Shown: in pieces, positions 7,495-16,002 of the stretch | Layout of the letters: each line of letters begins with the position of its first letter | Position numbering within the stretch: position 1 is the stretch's first letter | Source: Sphingobium sp. KCTC 72723 | GTDB lineage: Bacteria > Pseudomonadota > Alphaproteobacteria > Sphingomonadales > Sphingomonadaceae | Assembly (NCBI RefSeq): GCF_014280435.1 | Contig: NZ_CP060388.1 | Location: 124,001-188,000, forward strand | Direction of reading: 5' to 3' | Length of the DNA: 64,000 bases | Position numbers and translations under genes: made by a program | Notes under the pieces: model-generated | Seen by the model: only the letters and a program-made list of their open reading frames with translations | What the model was told of the DNA's origin: nothing | The model's database searches: none

Positions 7495-10182
7495 ATGGTG
7501 ACGGACTGGTCGGACACAGCGGCACGCATACAGGCCCATTCTCCCTTTCTGGCGCGCGCCATGGTCCGTTACCCGCAGGTGGTGGATCTACTGGCGAGCG
7601 GGGACATGGACGCCGCGCTGGCGCTGGCCCAAATGCGCGATCCCGAAGACAGCGTTGCGCGGTCGTTGCGGCAGCGGCGCGGCGCGATCGCGCTGGTGAC
7701 GGCGGCGGCGGACCTGTCGGGCGCATGGGGGCTGGACCGGGTGACGCGCACGCTGTCCGACTTTGCCGACCAGGCAGTGGACGAAGCACTCGCCGCTGCC
7801 ATGGCCGAACGCTATCCCGATGCGGAACATCGTGGCTTCGTGGTGCTGGCGCTAGGCAAGCATGGCAGCCGCGAACTCAATTACTCGTCCGACATCGACC
7901 CTATCCTGCTGTACGACCCGGCGACCTTGCCCCGGCGGGAGCGGGAGGATGTGGCCGACGCCGCGGTGCGTATCGGGCGACGGATGAGCGAATTACTGAG
8001 CGCGCGCGATGGCGATGGCTATGTGTTTCGCGTCGACCTGCGCCTGCGCCCATCGCCCGAAGCCACCCCCATCGCGCTGCCGGTGGAGGCGGCGATCGGC
8101 TATTATGAATCCATGGCGCTGGGGTGGGAACAGGCCGCCTTCATCCGCGCGCGCCCGGCGGCGGGCGATATTGCGCTGGGCGATTATTTCCTGCGCCAGA
8201 TCCGTCCCTTTGTGTGGCGGCGCAGTCTGGATTTCGGCGCGATCGATGCGATCGTGGACATCAGCCGCCGCATCCGCGACCATTATGCGCAGGGGCAGGC
8301 GTTCGGGCCGGGTTACGACCTGAAACGGGGACGCGGCGGCATCCGTGAAGTCGAATTTTTCGCGCAGGTGCATCAACTGATCCATGGCGGGCGCGACCCG
8401 GCGCTGCGGTCTGGCAACACGCGCGAGGCATTGCGGGCGCTGGCGGGGGCTGGCGTGATAGAGGCGGACGTGGCGGCGCGACTGGATGACGCTTATGTGC
8501 TGTTCCGCACGATCGAACATCGTTTGCAGATGGTCGAGGATCTCCAGACCCACGAACTGCCCAAATCGACGGACGCGCTGGATAATGTCGCACAGTTGCA
8601 CGGCGTCGCGGATGGTGCGGCCCTGCTGGACCTGCTGCGCCCACAGGTCGAATGGGTCGGGCGCAATTATGACCGGCTGACCCCGGACAAGGACGACGCC
8701 ACCCTGTCGCAGGATGAGGATCGGCTGAAAGTGCAGCTGATCGAGATGGGTTTTGCCGATGCGGAGACGCCGTTCGCGCGGATCGCCCATTGGCGCGGTG
8801 GCAAAGTGCGTGCGTTGCGCAGCGCGCCATCGCGTGAGGCGCTGGAGGGTTTGCTGTCCGGCCTGATGCGCGCGCTGGCCATGGCGCCCGATCCGACCCA
8901 TGCGCTCAACCGGCTGGACGACATGATCGGGCGGCTGCCCAGTGCGATCAATTTCTTCAAGCTGCTCGCCGCGCGCCCGGCGCTGGTCGAATTGCTGGCG
9001 GAGATATTGAGCCATGCGCCCACGCTGGCGCAGGCATTGGGGCGGCGGGCGGAGCTGATCGACGGGCTGATCGACGCTACCGCGTTCGACCCGCCGCCTG
9101 CGGTCGATATACTGGCGGCGCAACTGGCCGCGCTGGAACCGGGGGAGGATTATCAGGCGCTGCTCGACCGGGTGCGACAGCGCGTGAATGATCGCCGTTT
9201 CGCGCTGGGCGTGCAAATCGTGCGCGGGTGCGATCCGCTGGAGGCAGGGCGCGGCTATGGCCGGGTGGCCGAAGCGGCGATCGAGGCATTGGCCGCAGGC
9301 ACGGTGGCGGAGTTCCAGACTGCGCATGGCCGCGTTGAAGACAGCGAGATGGTCATAGTGGCGCTGGGTCGCATGGGCGGCGGCGTGCTGACCCATGCGT
9401 CCGATCTGGACCTTGTTTTCCTGTTTACCGGCGACTTCCGGGCGGAATCGGACGGGCCAAAACCGCTGGGCGCGACGCAATATTTCAATCGTCTGGGGCA
9501 GCGTATCACCAATGCGCTGTCGGTCCATACCGCATTCGGCCCGCTCTATGATGTGGACACGCGGTTGCGGCCATCGGGCGCGCAGGGGTTGCTGGCGGTC
9601 AGTTTCGACAGCTTCGCCCGCTATCAGCGGGAGGATGCCTGGACATGGGAGCATCTGGCGCTGACCCGCGCCCGGCCGGTATTCGGATCGCCCACGGCGC
9701 GCGCCGCGCTGGATGCTATCCTGACCGAAACCCTGCGCCGTCCGCGCGATTTCGATGAACTGGCGCGGCAGGCGGTGCAGATGCGTCGCGACATAGCCAG
9801 GCATAAACCACCGGCCAGCGAGTTGGACGTCAAGCTGGTGCCAGGTGGCCTGATCGACCTGGAATTCCTGATCCACGTCACGCAGTTTCGCCATGGCATG
9901 GCGTTCGATCCTGACGTGGGCAAGGCGCTGGGCGAACTGGTCGCGGCGGGGCATTTGCCTGCCGAACTGATCGCCGCGCATGACCTCATCACGCGCTATC
10001 TGATCGTGTCCCGGCTGGTGTCGCCCGGATCGACCGAACCGGCAGAGGCGACGCGGCCTCTGGTGGCGCGGGCGTGCGGGGCTGACCATTGGGACAGGCT
10101 GCTTGAAAGCTATGCGAAGGCGCGGCAAAGCGTGGCGCAGGCTTGGGCCGCACTCGCCGCGCCCTATCAGGAGACGACATGA
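7495..10182 (+). CDS. glnE: bifunctional glutamine synthetase adenylyltransferase/deadenylase
   Basis: 895 residues from ATG 7495, chosen because GGGAGG lies just upstream; the frame stays open to 7393. Two nucleotidyltransferase domains are evident: the deadenylating domain with LGKHGSRELNYSSDID (about residue 120) and the adenylylating domain with GRMGGGVLTHASDLDL (about residue 625), each followed by a helical GlnD-like region. GlnE adds or removes AMP on glutamine synthetase according to nitrogen status. The stop overlaps the bcp start (ATGA), so the two genes are coupled. Confidence 0.93.
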   Translation: MVTDWSDTAARIQAHSPFLARAMVRYPQVVDLLASGDMDAALALAQMRDPEDSVARSLRQRRGAIALVTAAADLSGAWGLDRVTRTLSDFADQAVDEALAAAMAERYPDAEHRGFVVLALGKHGSRELNYSSDIDPILLYDPATLPRREREDVADAAVRIGRRMSELLSARDGDGYVFRVDLRLRPSPEATPIALPVEAAIGYYESMALGWEQAAFIRARPAAGDIALGDYFLRQIRPFVWRRSLDFGAIDAIVDISRRIRDHYAQGQAFGPGYDLKRGRGGIREVEFFAQVHQLIHGGRDPALRSGNTREALRALAGAGVIEADVAARLDDAYVLFRTIEHRLQMVEDLQTHELPKSTDALDNVAQLHGVADGAALLDLLRPQVEWVGRNYDRLTPDKDDATLSQDEDRLKVQLIEMGFADAETPFARIAHWRGGKVRALRSAPSREALEGLLSGLMRALAMAPDPTHALNRLDDMIGRLPSAINFFKLLAARPALVELLAEILSHAPTLAQALGRRAELIDGLIDATAFDPPPAVDILAAQLAALEPGEDYQALLDRVRQRVNDRRFALGVQIVRGCDPLEAGRGYGRVAEAAIEALAAGTVAEFQTAHGRVEDSEMVIVALGRMGGGVLTHASDLDLVFLFTGDFRAESDGPKPLGATQYFNRLGQRITNALSVHTAFGPLYDVDTRLRPSGAQGLLAVSFDSFARYQREDAWTWEHLALTRARPVFGSPTARAALDAILTETLRRPRDFDELARQAVQMRRDIARHKPPASELDVKLVPGGLIDLEFLIHVTQFRHGMAFDPDVGKALGELVAAGHLPAELIAAHDLITRYLIVSRLVSPGSTEPAEATRPLVARACGADHWDRLLESYAKARQSVAQAWAALAAPYQETT

Positions 10183-10643
10183 TGCTGGAACAAGGGCAAA
10201 GCGTGCCACCAGTGACGCTCAAGGATATGAACGGTGTGAACTTTGCGCTGGACAGCTTTTCCGGCCAGCCACTGGTCGTCTATTTCTATCCCAAGGCGGA
10301 TACGCCGGGCTGCACCAATGAAGCCAAGGACTTTACCGCCCTGGCCGATGATTTCGCGGCGGCAGGCGTGCCGGTGATCGGCGTGTCGAAGGACAAGCCT
10401 GCCAAGCTCAAGAAATTCGCCGACAAATATGCACTGCGCGTCACGCTCGCTTCCGATGAGGAAGGGGCGGCTTGTGAAGCGTTTGGCACCTGGGTCGAAA
10501 AGTCGCTTTACGGGCGCAAATATATGGGGATCGAACGCGCGACCTTCCTGATCGGCGCGGACGGGATCGTACAGCGCGTTTGGCCCAAGGTGAAGGTGAA
10601 GGACCATGCCGCGCAAGTGCTGGAGGCAGTGCGCGCGCTTTGA
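10179..10643 (+). CDS. bcp: thioredoxin-dependent thiol peroxidase (Bcp/PrxQ)
   Basis: 154 residues. ATG 10179 overlaps the glnE stop. The peroxidatic Cys45 sits in YPKADTPGCTNEA. The residue five positions on, where many PrxQ proteins keep the resolving Cys, is Lys here, so resolution must use another Cys (for example in EGAACEAFG) or an external thiol. The active-site Thr (T42) is present. The enzyme reduces H2O2 and alkyl hydroperoxides in the cytoplasm. Its stop overlaps the presumed TTG of the following DUF455 gene. Confidence 0.9.
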   Translation: MMLEQGQSVPPVTLKDMNGVNFALDSFSGQPLVVYFYPKADTPGCTNEAKDFTALADDFAAAGVPVIGVSKDKPAKLKKFADKYALRVTLASDEEGAACEAFGTWVEKSLYGRKYMGIERATFLIGADGIVQRVWPKVKVKDHAAQVLEAVRAL

Positions 10644-11448
10644 CTCTGCCCGATGATGTGACCAGCGTGGGCGTCGCCTGCGCCTATGTGATGCAGACTG
10701 CCGATCCGACCGCCAAGCTGATGACGGCGCGGGCGGTGGCGCGGGCGTGGCGGCTGGGACGACTGGCCCATCGCTTCGACATGGCCATGCCGGATCGGCC
10801 AGCCCGGCCCGATGCGCCCATTTTGCTATCGCCTGCCGAAATGCCCCGGCGCGGCAAGATGGGGTCCGAACGCGCGCGCATCGCCATGCTCCACGCGCTG
10901 GCCCATATCGAGTTCGTGGCGATCGACCTGGCGTTCGATCTGATCGGGCGTTTCGGGGATCATTTCCCCCGGCCTTCACGGACGAATGGATGCGGGTCGG
11001 CGCGGAAGAAGCGATGCACTTCACGCTGCTCGACCGGCGGTTGCGCCAGTGTGGCAGCCATTATGGCGCCCTGCCCGCGCATGACGGATTATGGCAGGCG
11101 GCGGAGGAAACGGCAGACGACGTGCTGGCGCGGCTGGCCATCGTTCCCATGGTGCTGGAGGCGCGGGCGCTGGACATCACCCCCGCCACGGTCGCGCGGT
11201 TCGAAGGGGCGGGGGATATGGTGTCGGCCCGGATGCTGCGGCGCATCATGGCGGATGAGATTCGGCATGTGGCGGCGGGGACGACATGGTTCGTGACGGC
11301 GACGAACCGATTGGGTCTATCTGCCCCGGAACATTACCAAATCCTTGTGAAACGCCATTTTCGCGGAACGGTTAAGCCGCCGTTCAACGACTCAGCGCGT
11401 CGACAGGCCGGTCTGACGCTGGAATTCTACGCCGCGCTTGCAACATGA
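10640..11448 (+). pseudogene. DUF455 ferritin-like protein, interrupted by a frameshift
   Basis: The first part is read from TTG 10640 (overlapping the bcp stop) through AMLHALAHIEFVAIDLAFDL. The second continues in the +2-shifted frame with FTDEWMRVGAEEAMHF, then MADEIRHVAAG and a normal end at 11448. Together they give a full-length DUF455 protein with both ferritin-like E-x2-H motifs (HIE, EEAMH, DEIRH). The break is at the run of five Cs at 10966-10970; six Cs would restore FPPAFTDEW in a single frame. The flanking protein sequence on both sides is well conserved, so the event is either very recent or an assembly error. Family function is unknown; it is predicted to be di-metal. Confidence 0.8.
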
Positions 11449-11554
11449 CGCGCGATTTGCAGTCTGTGCTGGCGGGGGCGATCCAGGTCGCCAATTTATA
11501 CAACACGGGAAGCACCGAGGGGCATAAGCCTCCGGTAACACAGTCGGGGTCGGC

Positions 11555-12295
11555 ATGTTTGTTCTTGATACGGTCAATGCTCGCGGTGCGCGTTTGTTCC
11601 ATTCTGCCATGAAGGCAGCAAAGATTGTCGGAGGGATCGGGATCGTCGGCGCGCTCTGTGCAGCCACCCCGGCCCAGGCCAATGCCCCGGTAACGGGCAG
11701 CGATGATCCCTATGGCGACGCTTCGGAAATCAACACCAGCCCGCTGGGTCCGCAGGATGTCGGCTTCTCCAACCTGTTTTCCAGCCTGCAACGGCTGGAT
11801 GGCAACGCTAAGACGGCGGCCTATATCCCGTCGGGCCGCCCGGTGGAAAAGCTGTCGCTGACGTCCAACTTCGGCGTCCGGTCCGACCCCTTCAATGGTG
11901 GCGCGCGGATGCACAAGGGCATCGACATTCCCGGCCCGATCGGCACCCCGATCCACGCAACCGCCGACGGCATCGTCAACCGCGCCGGATGGGCCAGCGG
12001 TTATGGCAACCTCGTCCAGATCTCGCACGGCAGCGGCATGGAAACGCGCTACGGCCATATGTCGAAGCTGCTGGTTCCGGCCAACTCCTATGTAAAGCGC
12101 GGCCAGATCATCGGCCTGATGGGGTCGACTGGCCGCTCGACCGGCAGCCACCTTCATTATGAAGTCCGCGTCGATGGCGCGGCGATCAACCCGCTGCCCT
12201 TCGTTGCCGGTCCCGACTATCTGGTCGCAGTGAACAGCAAGCCCCCGATCGCCATGGGCGGCCCGACCAAGGCGCAGGAAAAGAGCGTCGACTGA
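11555..12295 (+). CDS. M23 family murein endopeptidase (LytM/NlpD type)
   Basis: 246 residues from ATG 11555; ATG 11609 is an alternative that begins directly with the signal peptide (MKAAKIVGG ... ATPAQA). The peptidase domain occupies roughly residues 95-225, with zinc ligands in MHKGIDIP (H-x3-D) and GSHLHYEVR (H-x-H), and the supporting His in RYGHMSKL. All catalytic positions are intact, so it is probably an active periplasmic peptidoglycan endopeptidase rather than an inactive activator. It is followed by a strong terminator. Confidence 0.9.
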   Translation: MFVLDTVNARGARLFHSAMKAAKIVGGIGIVGALCAATPAQANAPVTGSDDPYGDASEINTSPLGPQDVGFSNLFSSLQRLDGNAKTAAYIPSGRPVEKLSLTSNFGVRSDPFNGGARMHKGIDIPGPIGTPIHATADGIVNRAGWASGYGNLVQISHGSGMETRYGHMSKLLVPANSYVKRGQIIGLMGSTGRSTGSHLHYEVRVDGAAINPLPFVAGPDYLVAVNSKPPIAMGGPTKAQEKSVD

Positions 12296-12317
12296 TCGAC
12301 GCTTTTATTCGACATTC

Positions 12318-12357
12318 GCAAAAGGCCCGGCCACCGATGGGTTGCCGGGCCTTTTGC
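12318..12357. terminator. bidirectional-looking rho-independent terminator
   Basis: A perfect 14-bp inverted repeat (12318-12331 with 12344-12357; arm GCAAAAGGCCCGGC) surrounds a 12-base loop, and the 3' arm contains TTTT. It ends the M23 peptidase transcript and insulates erpA. Confidence 0.85.
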
Positions 12358-12377
12358 TTGCGCCTATCTAGGTAGCC

Positions 12378-12704
12378 ATGACCGATATTGATCTCACGCC
12401 TTCTGCTGCTGCCCGTGTCGCGGCTATTGCCGCCAAGCAGGGTAAGCCTGCGATCCTGCGGCTGGCCGTAGAGGGTGGGGGCTGTTCGGGCTTTCAATAT
12501 CGTTTCGGCCTGGCCGATATGGTCGAGGCCGACGACCTGTCGGTGGAGCGCGATGGCGTGACGCTGGTGGTGGACGATGTCAGCCTGGACCTGGTGCGCG
12601 GGTCGGCGGTGGATTTCGTGTCCGACCTTGGCGGCGCAGCGTTCAAGGTGACGAACCCCAATGCGACTGCCGGTTGCGGATGCGGCACCAGCTTCTCGGT
12701 CTGA
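12378..12704 (+). CDS. erpA: A-type iron-sulfur carrier (ErpA/IscA family)
   Basis: 108 residues, normal length. The three invariant cysteines are present: GGCSGFQY (about residue 37) and the C-terminal CGCGTSF. The protein carries [Fe-S] clusters to apo-proteins in the cytosol. The gene is monocistronic-looking, just downstream of a terminator and 50 bases before xth. ErpA is preferred over IscA because no isc/suf genes are adjacent, but the families are not separable with certainty here. Confidence 0.85.
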   Translation: MTDIDLTPSAAARVAAIAAKQGKPAILRLAVEGGGCSGFQYRFGLADMVEADDLSVERDGVTLVVDDVSLDLVRGSAVDFVSDLGGAAFKVTNPNATAGCGCGTSFSV

Positions 12705-12754
12705 TAGCCAAGGGCGGTTCTTCCCATTAGGGACGTGGACGAGGAGAATCGTCC

Positions 12755-13531
12755 ATGCGTATCGCCACCTTCAACATCAACGGCACCAAGGCGCGCCTGC
12801 CGCGCCTGCTGGAATGGCTGGACGAAACGCGGCCGGACATTGCCTGCCTTCAGGAAATCAAGACGTCCGACGAAACCTTTCCGGTCAAGGATATAGAGGA
12901 CGCTGGCTATGGCGTTATCTGGCACGGGCAGAAGGGGTTTAATGGCGTCGCGATTTTGGCGCGCGGGCAAACCCCGGTGGAAGTGCGGCGCGGCCTGGAT
13001 GGCGAGCCGGAAGATGAGCATAGCCGCTATCTGGAGGCCGACGTGATGGGCGTGCGCGTCGCCAGCATCTACCTGCCCAACGGCAATCCGCAACCTGGCC
13101 CGAAATTCGATTACAAGCTGCGCTGGATGAAGCGCCTGCGCGCCCGCGCGGCGGAAATCTGGGCGGAGGAAGTGCCTGCGATCCTGGCCGGAGACTATAA
13201 TGTCATTCCGCGCGATGATGATGTCTATGCGGTGAAGGCCATGGCCAGTGACGCGCTGATGCAGCCCGAAAGCCGCGCCGCCTATCGCCGGTTGCTGGCT
13301 GATGGCTGGACCGACGCGCTGCGCAGCCGCCATCCGGCGGGCGGGGTGTGGACCTATTGGGACTATCAGATGAACGCCTGGCCCCGCGACGCGGGTTTTC
13401 GTATCGACCATCTGCTGCTCAGCCCCGCCGCTGCCGACCGACTGGTCGACGCGCAGGTCGACAAGGCGTTTCGCGGCCGGGAAAAGGCCAGCGATCATGC
13501 GCCGGTGTGGGTGGAATTGCGATCGGTGTAA
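12755..13531 (+). CDS. xth: exodeoxyribonuclease III
   Basis: 258 residues; GAGGAGAATCGTCC precedes ATG 12755. Endonuclease/exonuclease/phosphatase fold with all signature elements: FNINGTKARL, LQEIKTSD (metal-binding Glu), GDYNVIPRDDD (catalytic Asp/Asn), and the C-terminal SDHAPVWVEL with the general-base His. It removes 3' blocking groups and cleaves AP sites during base excision repair. Convergent with modC, 43 bases away. Confidence 0.93.
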   Translation: MRIATFNINGTKARLPRLLEWLDETRPDIACLQEIKTSDETFPVKDIEDAGYGVIWHGQKGFNGVAILARGQTPVEVRRGLDGEPEDEHSRYLEADVMGVRVASIYLPNGNPQPGPKFDYKLRWMKRLRARAAEIWAEEVPAILAGDYNVIPRDDDVYAVKAMASDALMQPESRAAYRRLLADGWTDALRSRHPAGGVWTYWDYQMNAWPRDAGFRIDHLLLSPAAADRLVDAQVDKAFRGREKASDHAPVWVELRSV

Positions 13532-13574
13532 AATGGCTGGTGGGTCCGGCTTTCGGCAAGGACGGGGCAGGCAA

Positions 13575-14210
13575 TCAGCTATGGTCGGGGATATTCTCGC
13601 CACGCAGCACTATGACCTGCGAGGCGAGCCGTTCCGCTTCCCGTTCGTCATGCGTGACATAGAGGATGGGAATGGCGATACTGGACAGGATGTTTTCCAG
13701 CGCCGCCATGATGTCGCCCTTGCGTGCGGGGTCGATCGATGCGAGCGGTTCGTCCATCAGCAGGAAACGGGGTGCAGACAGCAACGCCCGGCCGATCGCG
13801 ACCCGCTGCGCCTCACCGCCCGACAGCGATCCGGGCCAGCGGTCGAGCAACGCGCCGATCCCCAACAGCGCGACGACATGATCGAAATCGAGCAGGCACG
13901 GCGCGCGGCGGGCGTAGGTCAGATTGTCGCGCACGCGCATGTGGGGGAATAAGCGGCGGTCCTGAAATATATACCCCGCGCCGCGCCGGGCCGCTGGTTT
14001 GTCGATCCCCGCGCCGCTGTCGAACAGCGTTTCGCCGGCGACGCGGACATGGCCATGATCGGGCCTCACGATACCCGCCACCATGTTGAGGATGCTGGTC
14101 TTGCCCGCGCCCGACGGCCCGACCAGCGCAATGAGGCCGCTGCCCGTCCGGCAGGTCAGGCTGATGTCGCGACGGCCGATCCGCCGTGTGATGTTGAGGT
14201 CAAAGGACAT
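13575..14210 (-). CDS. modC: molybdate ABC transporter ATP-binding protein
   Basis: 211 residues. Walker A GPSGAGKTS (about residue 30), signature LSGGEAQR, Walker B FLLMDEPLASID and the switch His in YVTHDEREA are complete. The C-terminal TOBE/Mop regulatory domain found in longer ModC proteins (around 350 residues) is absent, giving the short form. Its start overlaps modB by 11 bases, completing modA-modB-modC on this strand. It energises molybdate import needed for the molybdopterin enzyme encoded divergently. Confidence 0.9.
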   Translation of the reverse strand: MSFDLNITRRIGRRDISLTCRTGSGLIALVGPSGAGKTSILNMVAGIVRPDHGHVRVAGETLFDSGAGIDKPAARRGAGYIFQDRRLFPHMRVRDNLTYARRAPCLLDFDHVVALLGIGALLDRWPGSLSGGEAQRVAIGRALLSAPRFLLMDEPLASIDPARKGDIMAALENILSSIAIPILYVTHDEREAERLASQVIVLRGENIPDHS

Positions 14211-14943
14211 GGTTGGCCCTTCCTCCGCTGGCCTTTCCCCTGCTGGCGCGTCGGGCCAGCATTTCCGACGCCATCAGCGCGCCGATCGACAGCAGGATGG
14301 AAATGATCGCCAGCGATGTGGCCATCCTTTCCCCGCCGGGCATCTGCAATGCGGAATAGATGGCGATGGGCAGGGTGCGGGTTTCGCCCGGAATGTCGGA
14401 CACGAAGGTGATGGTCGCGCCAAATTCGCCGATGGAGCGGGCAAAGCCCAATATCGCGGCCGCAACGATGCCCGGTACGCACAGCGGCAGCGACACGGTG
14501 AGGAACAGGCGCGTGCCGCTCGCGCCCAATGTTCTGGCCGCGTCCTCCAGCCCCATGTCGAGCGCCTCGATCGACAGCCGCATCGCGCGCACCATCAGCG
14601 GCAGCGCCATGATTGCGGCGGCCAGCGCCGCGCCGGTCCAGCGGAACAGCAGGGTGATGCCGAAATGGGTGGCCAGGAACGATCCGATCGGGCCGTTCGC
14701 CCCGAACAGCAACAGCAATGCCCATCCGGTCACCACCGGCGGGACGACCAGCGGCAGGTGGACCAGCGCATCGACCAGCAGTTTGAAGGGAAATTGCCAC
14801 CGCGCCAGCATCCACGCCAGCGCGAAGGCAGGCGGCATCATGATCGCCACCGCAACCAGGCTGATCTTGAGCGACAGGCCGATAATGGCCCATATTTCTG
14901 TCGGCAGGCCGAAAAACGTCACGATGTGGGAAAGCCATGGCAA
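14200..14943 (-). CDS. modB: molybdate ABC transporter permease
   Basis: About 247 residues if TTG 14943 is used; GTG 14922 is equally possible and neither has a good ribosome site. The frame runs open to 15057, but that extra N-terminus is encoded by a palindromic repeat (15011-15060) and is unlikely to be native. Five to six membrane segments and the permease EAA loop (EDAARTLGASGTRLF) identify the ModB family; the segment FARSIGEFGATITF is characteristic. It forms the membrane channel with ModC and receives molybdate from ModA. The start region appears to have been altered by the repeat insertion. Confidence 0.85.
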   Translation of the reverse strand: MPWLSHIVTFFGLPTEIWAIIGLSLKISLVAVAIMMPPAFALAWMLARWQFPFKLLVDALVHLPLVVPPVVTGWALLLLFGANGPIGSFLATHFGITLLFRWTGAALAAAIMALPLMVRAMRLSIEALDMGLEDAARTLGASGTRLFLTVSLPLCVPGIVAAAILGFARSIGEFGATITFVSDIPGETRTLPIAIYSALQMPGGERMATSLAIISILLSIGALMASEMLARRASRGKASGGRANHVL

Positions 14944-15010
14944 AGGAGAGGCAGGAATTTTGAAGCATGGGCCGCCGCCCGTCCAGACAATTATCAGGAA
15001 AGCGGGAAAA

Positions 15011-15060
15011 GCCGGGTGGGGGTGCGGGCCGGTGCGGCAGAATGTGCGTAGGCACATTCT
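15011..15060. repeat. partial long-palindrome repeat (half element)
   Basis: Contains the arm CCGGGTGGGGGTGCGGGCC plus GGTGCGG seen in the two full palindromes at 30532 and 54061, followed by a perfect 9-bp hairpin AGAATGTGC/GCACATTCT at 15040-15060. Only one half of the palindrome is recognisable. It fills most of the modA-modB junction. Confidence 0.6.
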
Positions 15061-15072
15061 CCAACAAACACT

Positions 15073-15840
15073 TTACGGCGTGGTAAAGCCGTGGCGGGCA
15101 AGGATCGCCTTGCCTGCGGGCGACAACAGGAAGCGGCGAAATCCTTCGGCTTGCCTGTGACGGCTGGTGGTCAGGCGGGCGAGGGGGTAGCGGATCGGCG
15201 GATGGCTGGATGCGGGGAAGGTGCCGACCACCACCACGCCCTGCGAAGCGCGCGCGTCGGTCGCATAGACGACACCCAGCGGCGTTGCGCCCCGTTCCAC
15301 CAGCGCCAGCGCGGCACGGACATTTTCCCCGCGCGCTATCCTGCCGACAAGCTGTGGCCATACGCCAAGGGCGCTCAGCGCGGCCTGGCCATATTTGCCC
15401 GCTGGCACGCTGTCGGGATTGGCCATGGCCAGTCGCCCGTCGCCCAGCGCCCGCGCGATCGGCATGGCGCGCGCGATTCGCAAGCGGACGGGCTTGCCCG
15501 CTGGCGCGACCAGCACCAGCCGGTTGCCCGCCAGATTCGCGCGCGTTCCCCGCATGACGAAGCCTGCCTTTTGCACGTCGGTCATCCATTCCTCATCGGC
15601 TGACAGGAACAGGTCGGGCGGTGCGCCTGCGCGGATTTGACGCGCCAGTGCGGAGGAGGCAGCGAAGGAGAGGACTGGCCGGTCATGGCCGCGCGCGGTC
15701 CACGCATCGGCGGCCTGCGTCATCGCTTCCTGCATACTGGCGGCGGCAAGGACCAGCGGACCGCGATTGTCCGGGGCGGCAAAGGCGGGCGCTGAAATAG
15801 ACAGCGAGATGGACAATAGCAGGCGTAAAATGATCGTCAT
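15073..15840 (-). CDS. modA: molybdate ABC transporter substrate-binding protein
   Basis: 255 residues from ATG 15840, which begins the signal peptide (MTIILRLLLSISLS ... APAFA). An in-frame extension to 15876 lacks sense as a leader. The periplasmic-binding fold shows the ModA pattern: LVLAAASMQEAM with the first oxyanion-binding Ser, SFAASSALARQI with the second, and GAPPDLFLSADEEWM. The protein captures molybdate in the periplasm. First gene of modABC. No ModE box or molybdenum-cofactor riboswitch was recognised in the 110 bases upstream. Confidence 0.9.
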   Translation of the reverse strand: MTIILRLLLSISLSISAPAFAAPDNRGPLVLAAASMQEAMTQAADAWTARGHDRPVLSFAASSALARQIRAGAPPDLFLSADEEWMTDVQKAGFVMRGTRANLAGNRLVLVAPAGKPVRLRIARAMPIARALGDGRLAMANPDSVPAGKYGQAALSALGVWPQLVGRIARGENVRAALALVERGATPLGVVYATDARASQGVVVVGTFPASSHPPIRYPLARLTTSRHRQAEGFRRFLLSPAGKAILARHGFTTP

Positions 15841-16002
15841 GACCCTATGTCTGCATCGCTGTCGCCAAAGGCGCAAGATGGCCCGCTTTTGTCAGGCGCG
15901 CCAATCGGTTAGGAAGCAAGCCATGACCGAGCGAAACGGACCTGCGCGCTGACACATGCGATCATCAAAAGCCAGTGCGGCCAATGCGGCGTCGGCTGCG
16001 GC

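Noticed and set aside
7993..10209. 738-codon open frame opposite glnE
   Set aside because: Same antisense artefact; no recognisable protein and it is fully covered by glnE.
12709..12754. Possible small RNA between erpA and xth
   Set aside because: Only 50 bases with a normal ribosome site for xth; no stable hairpin or conserved motif.
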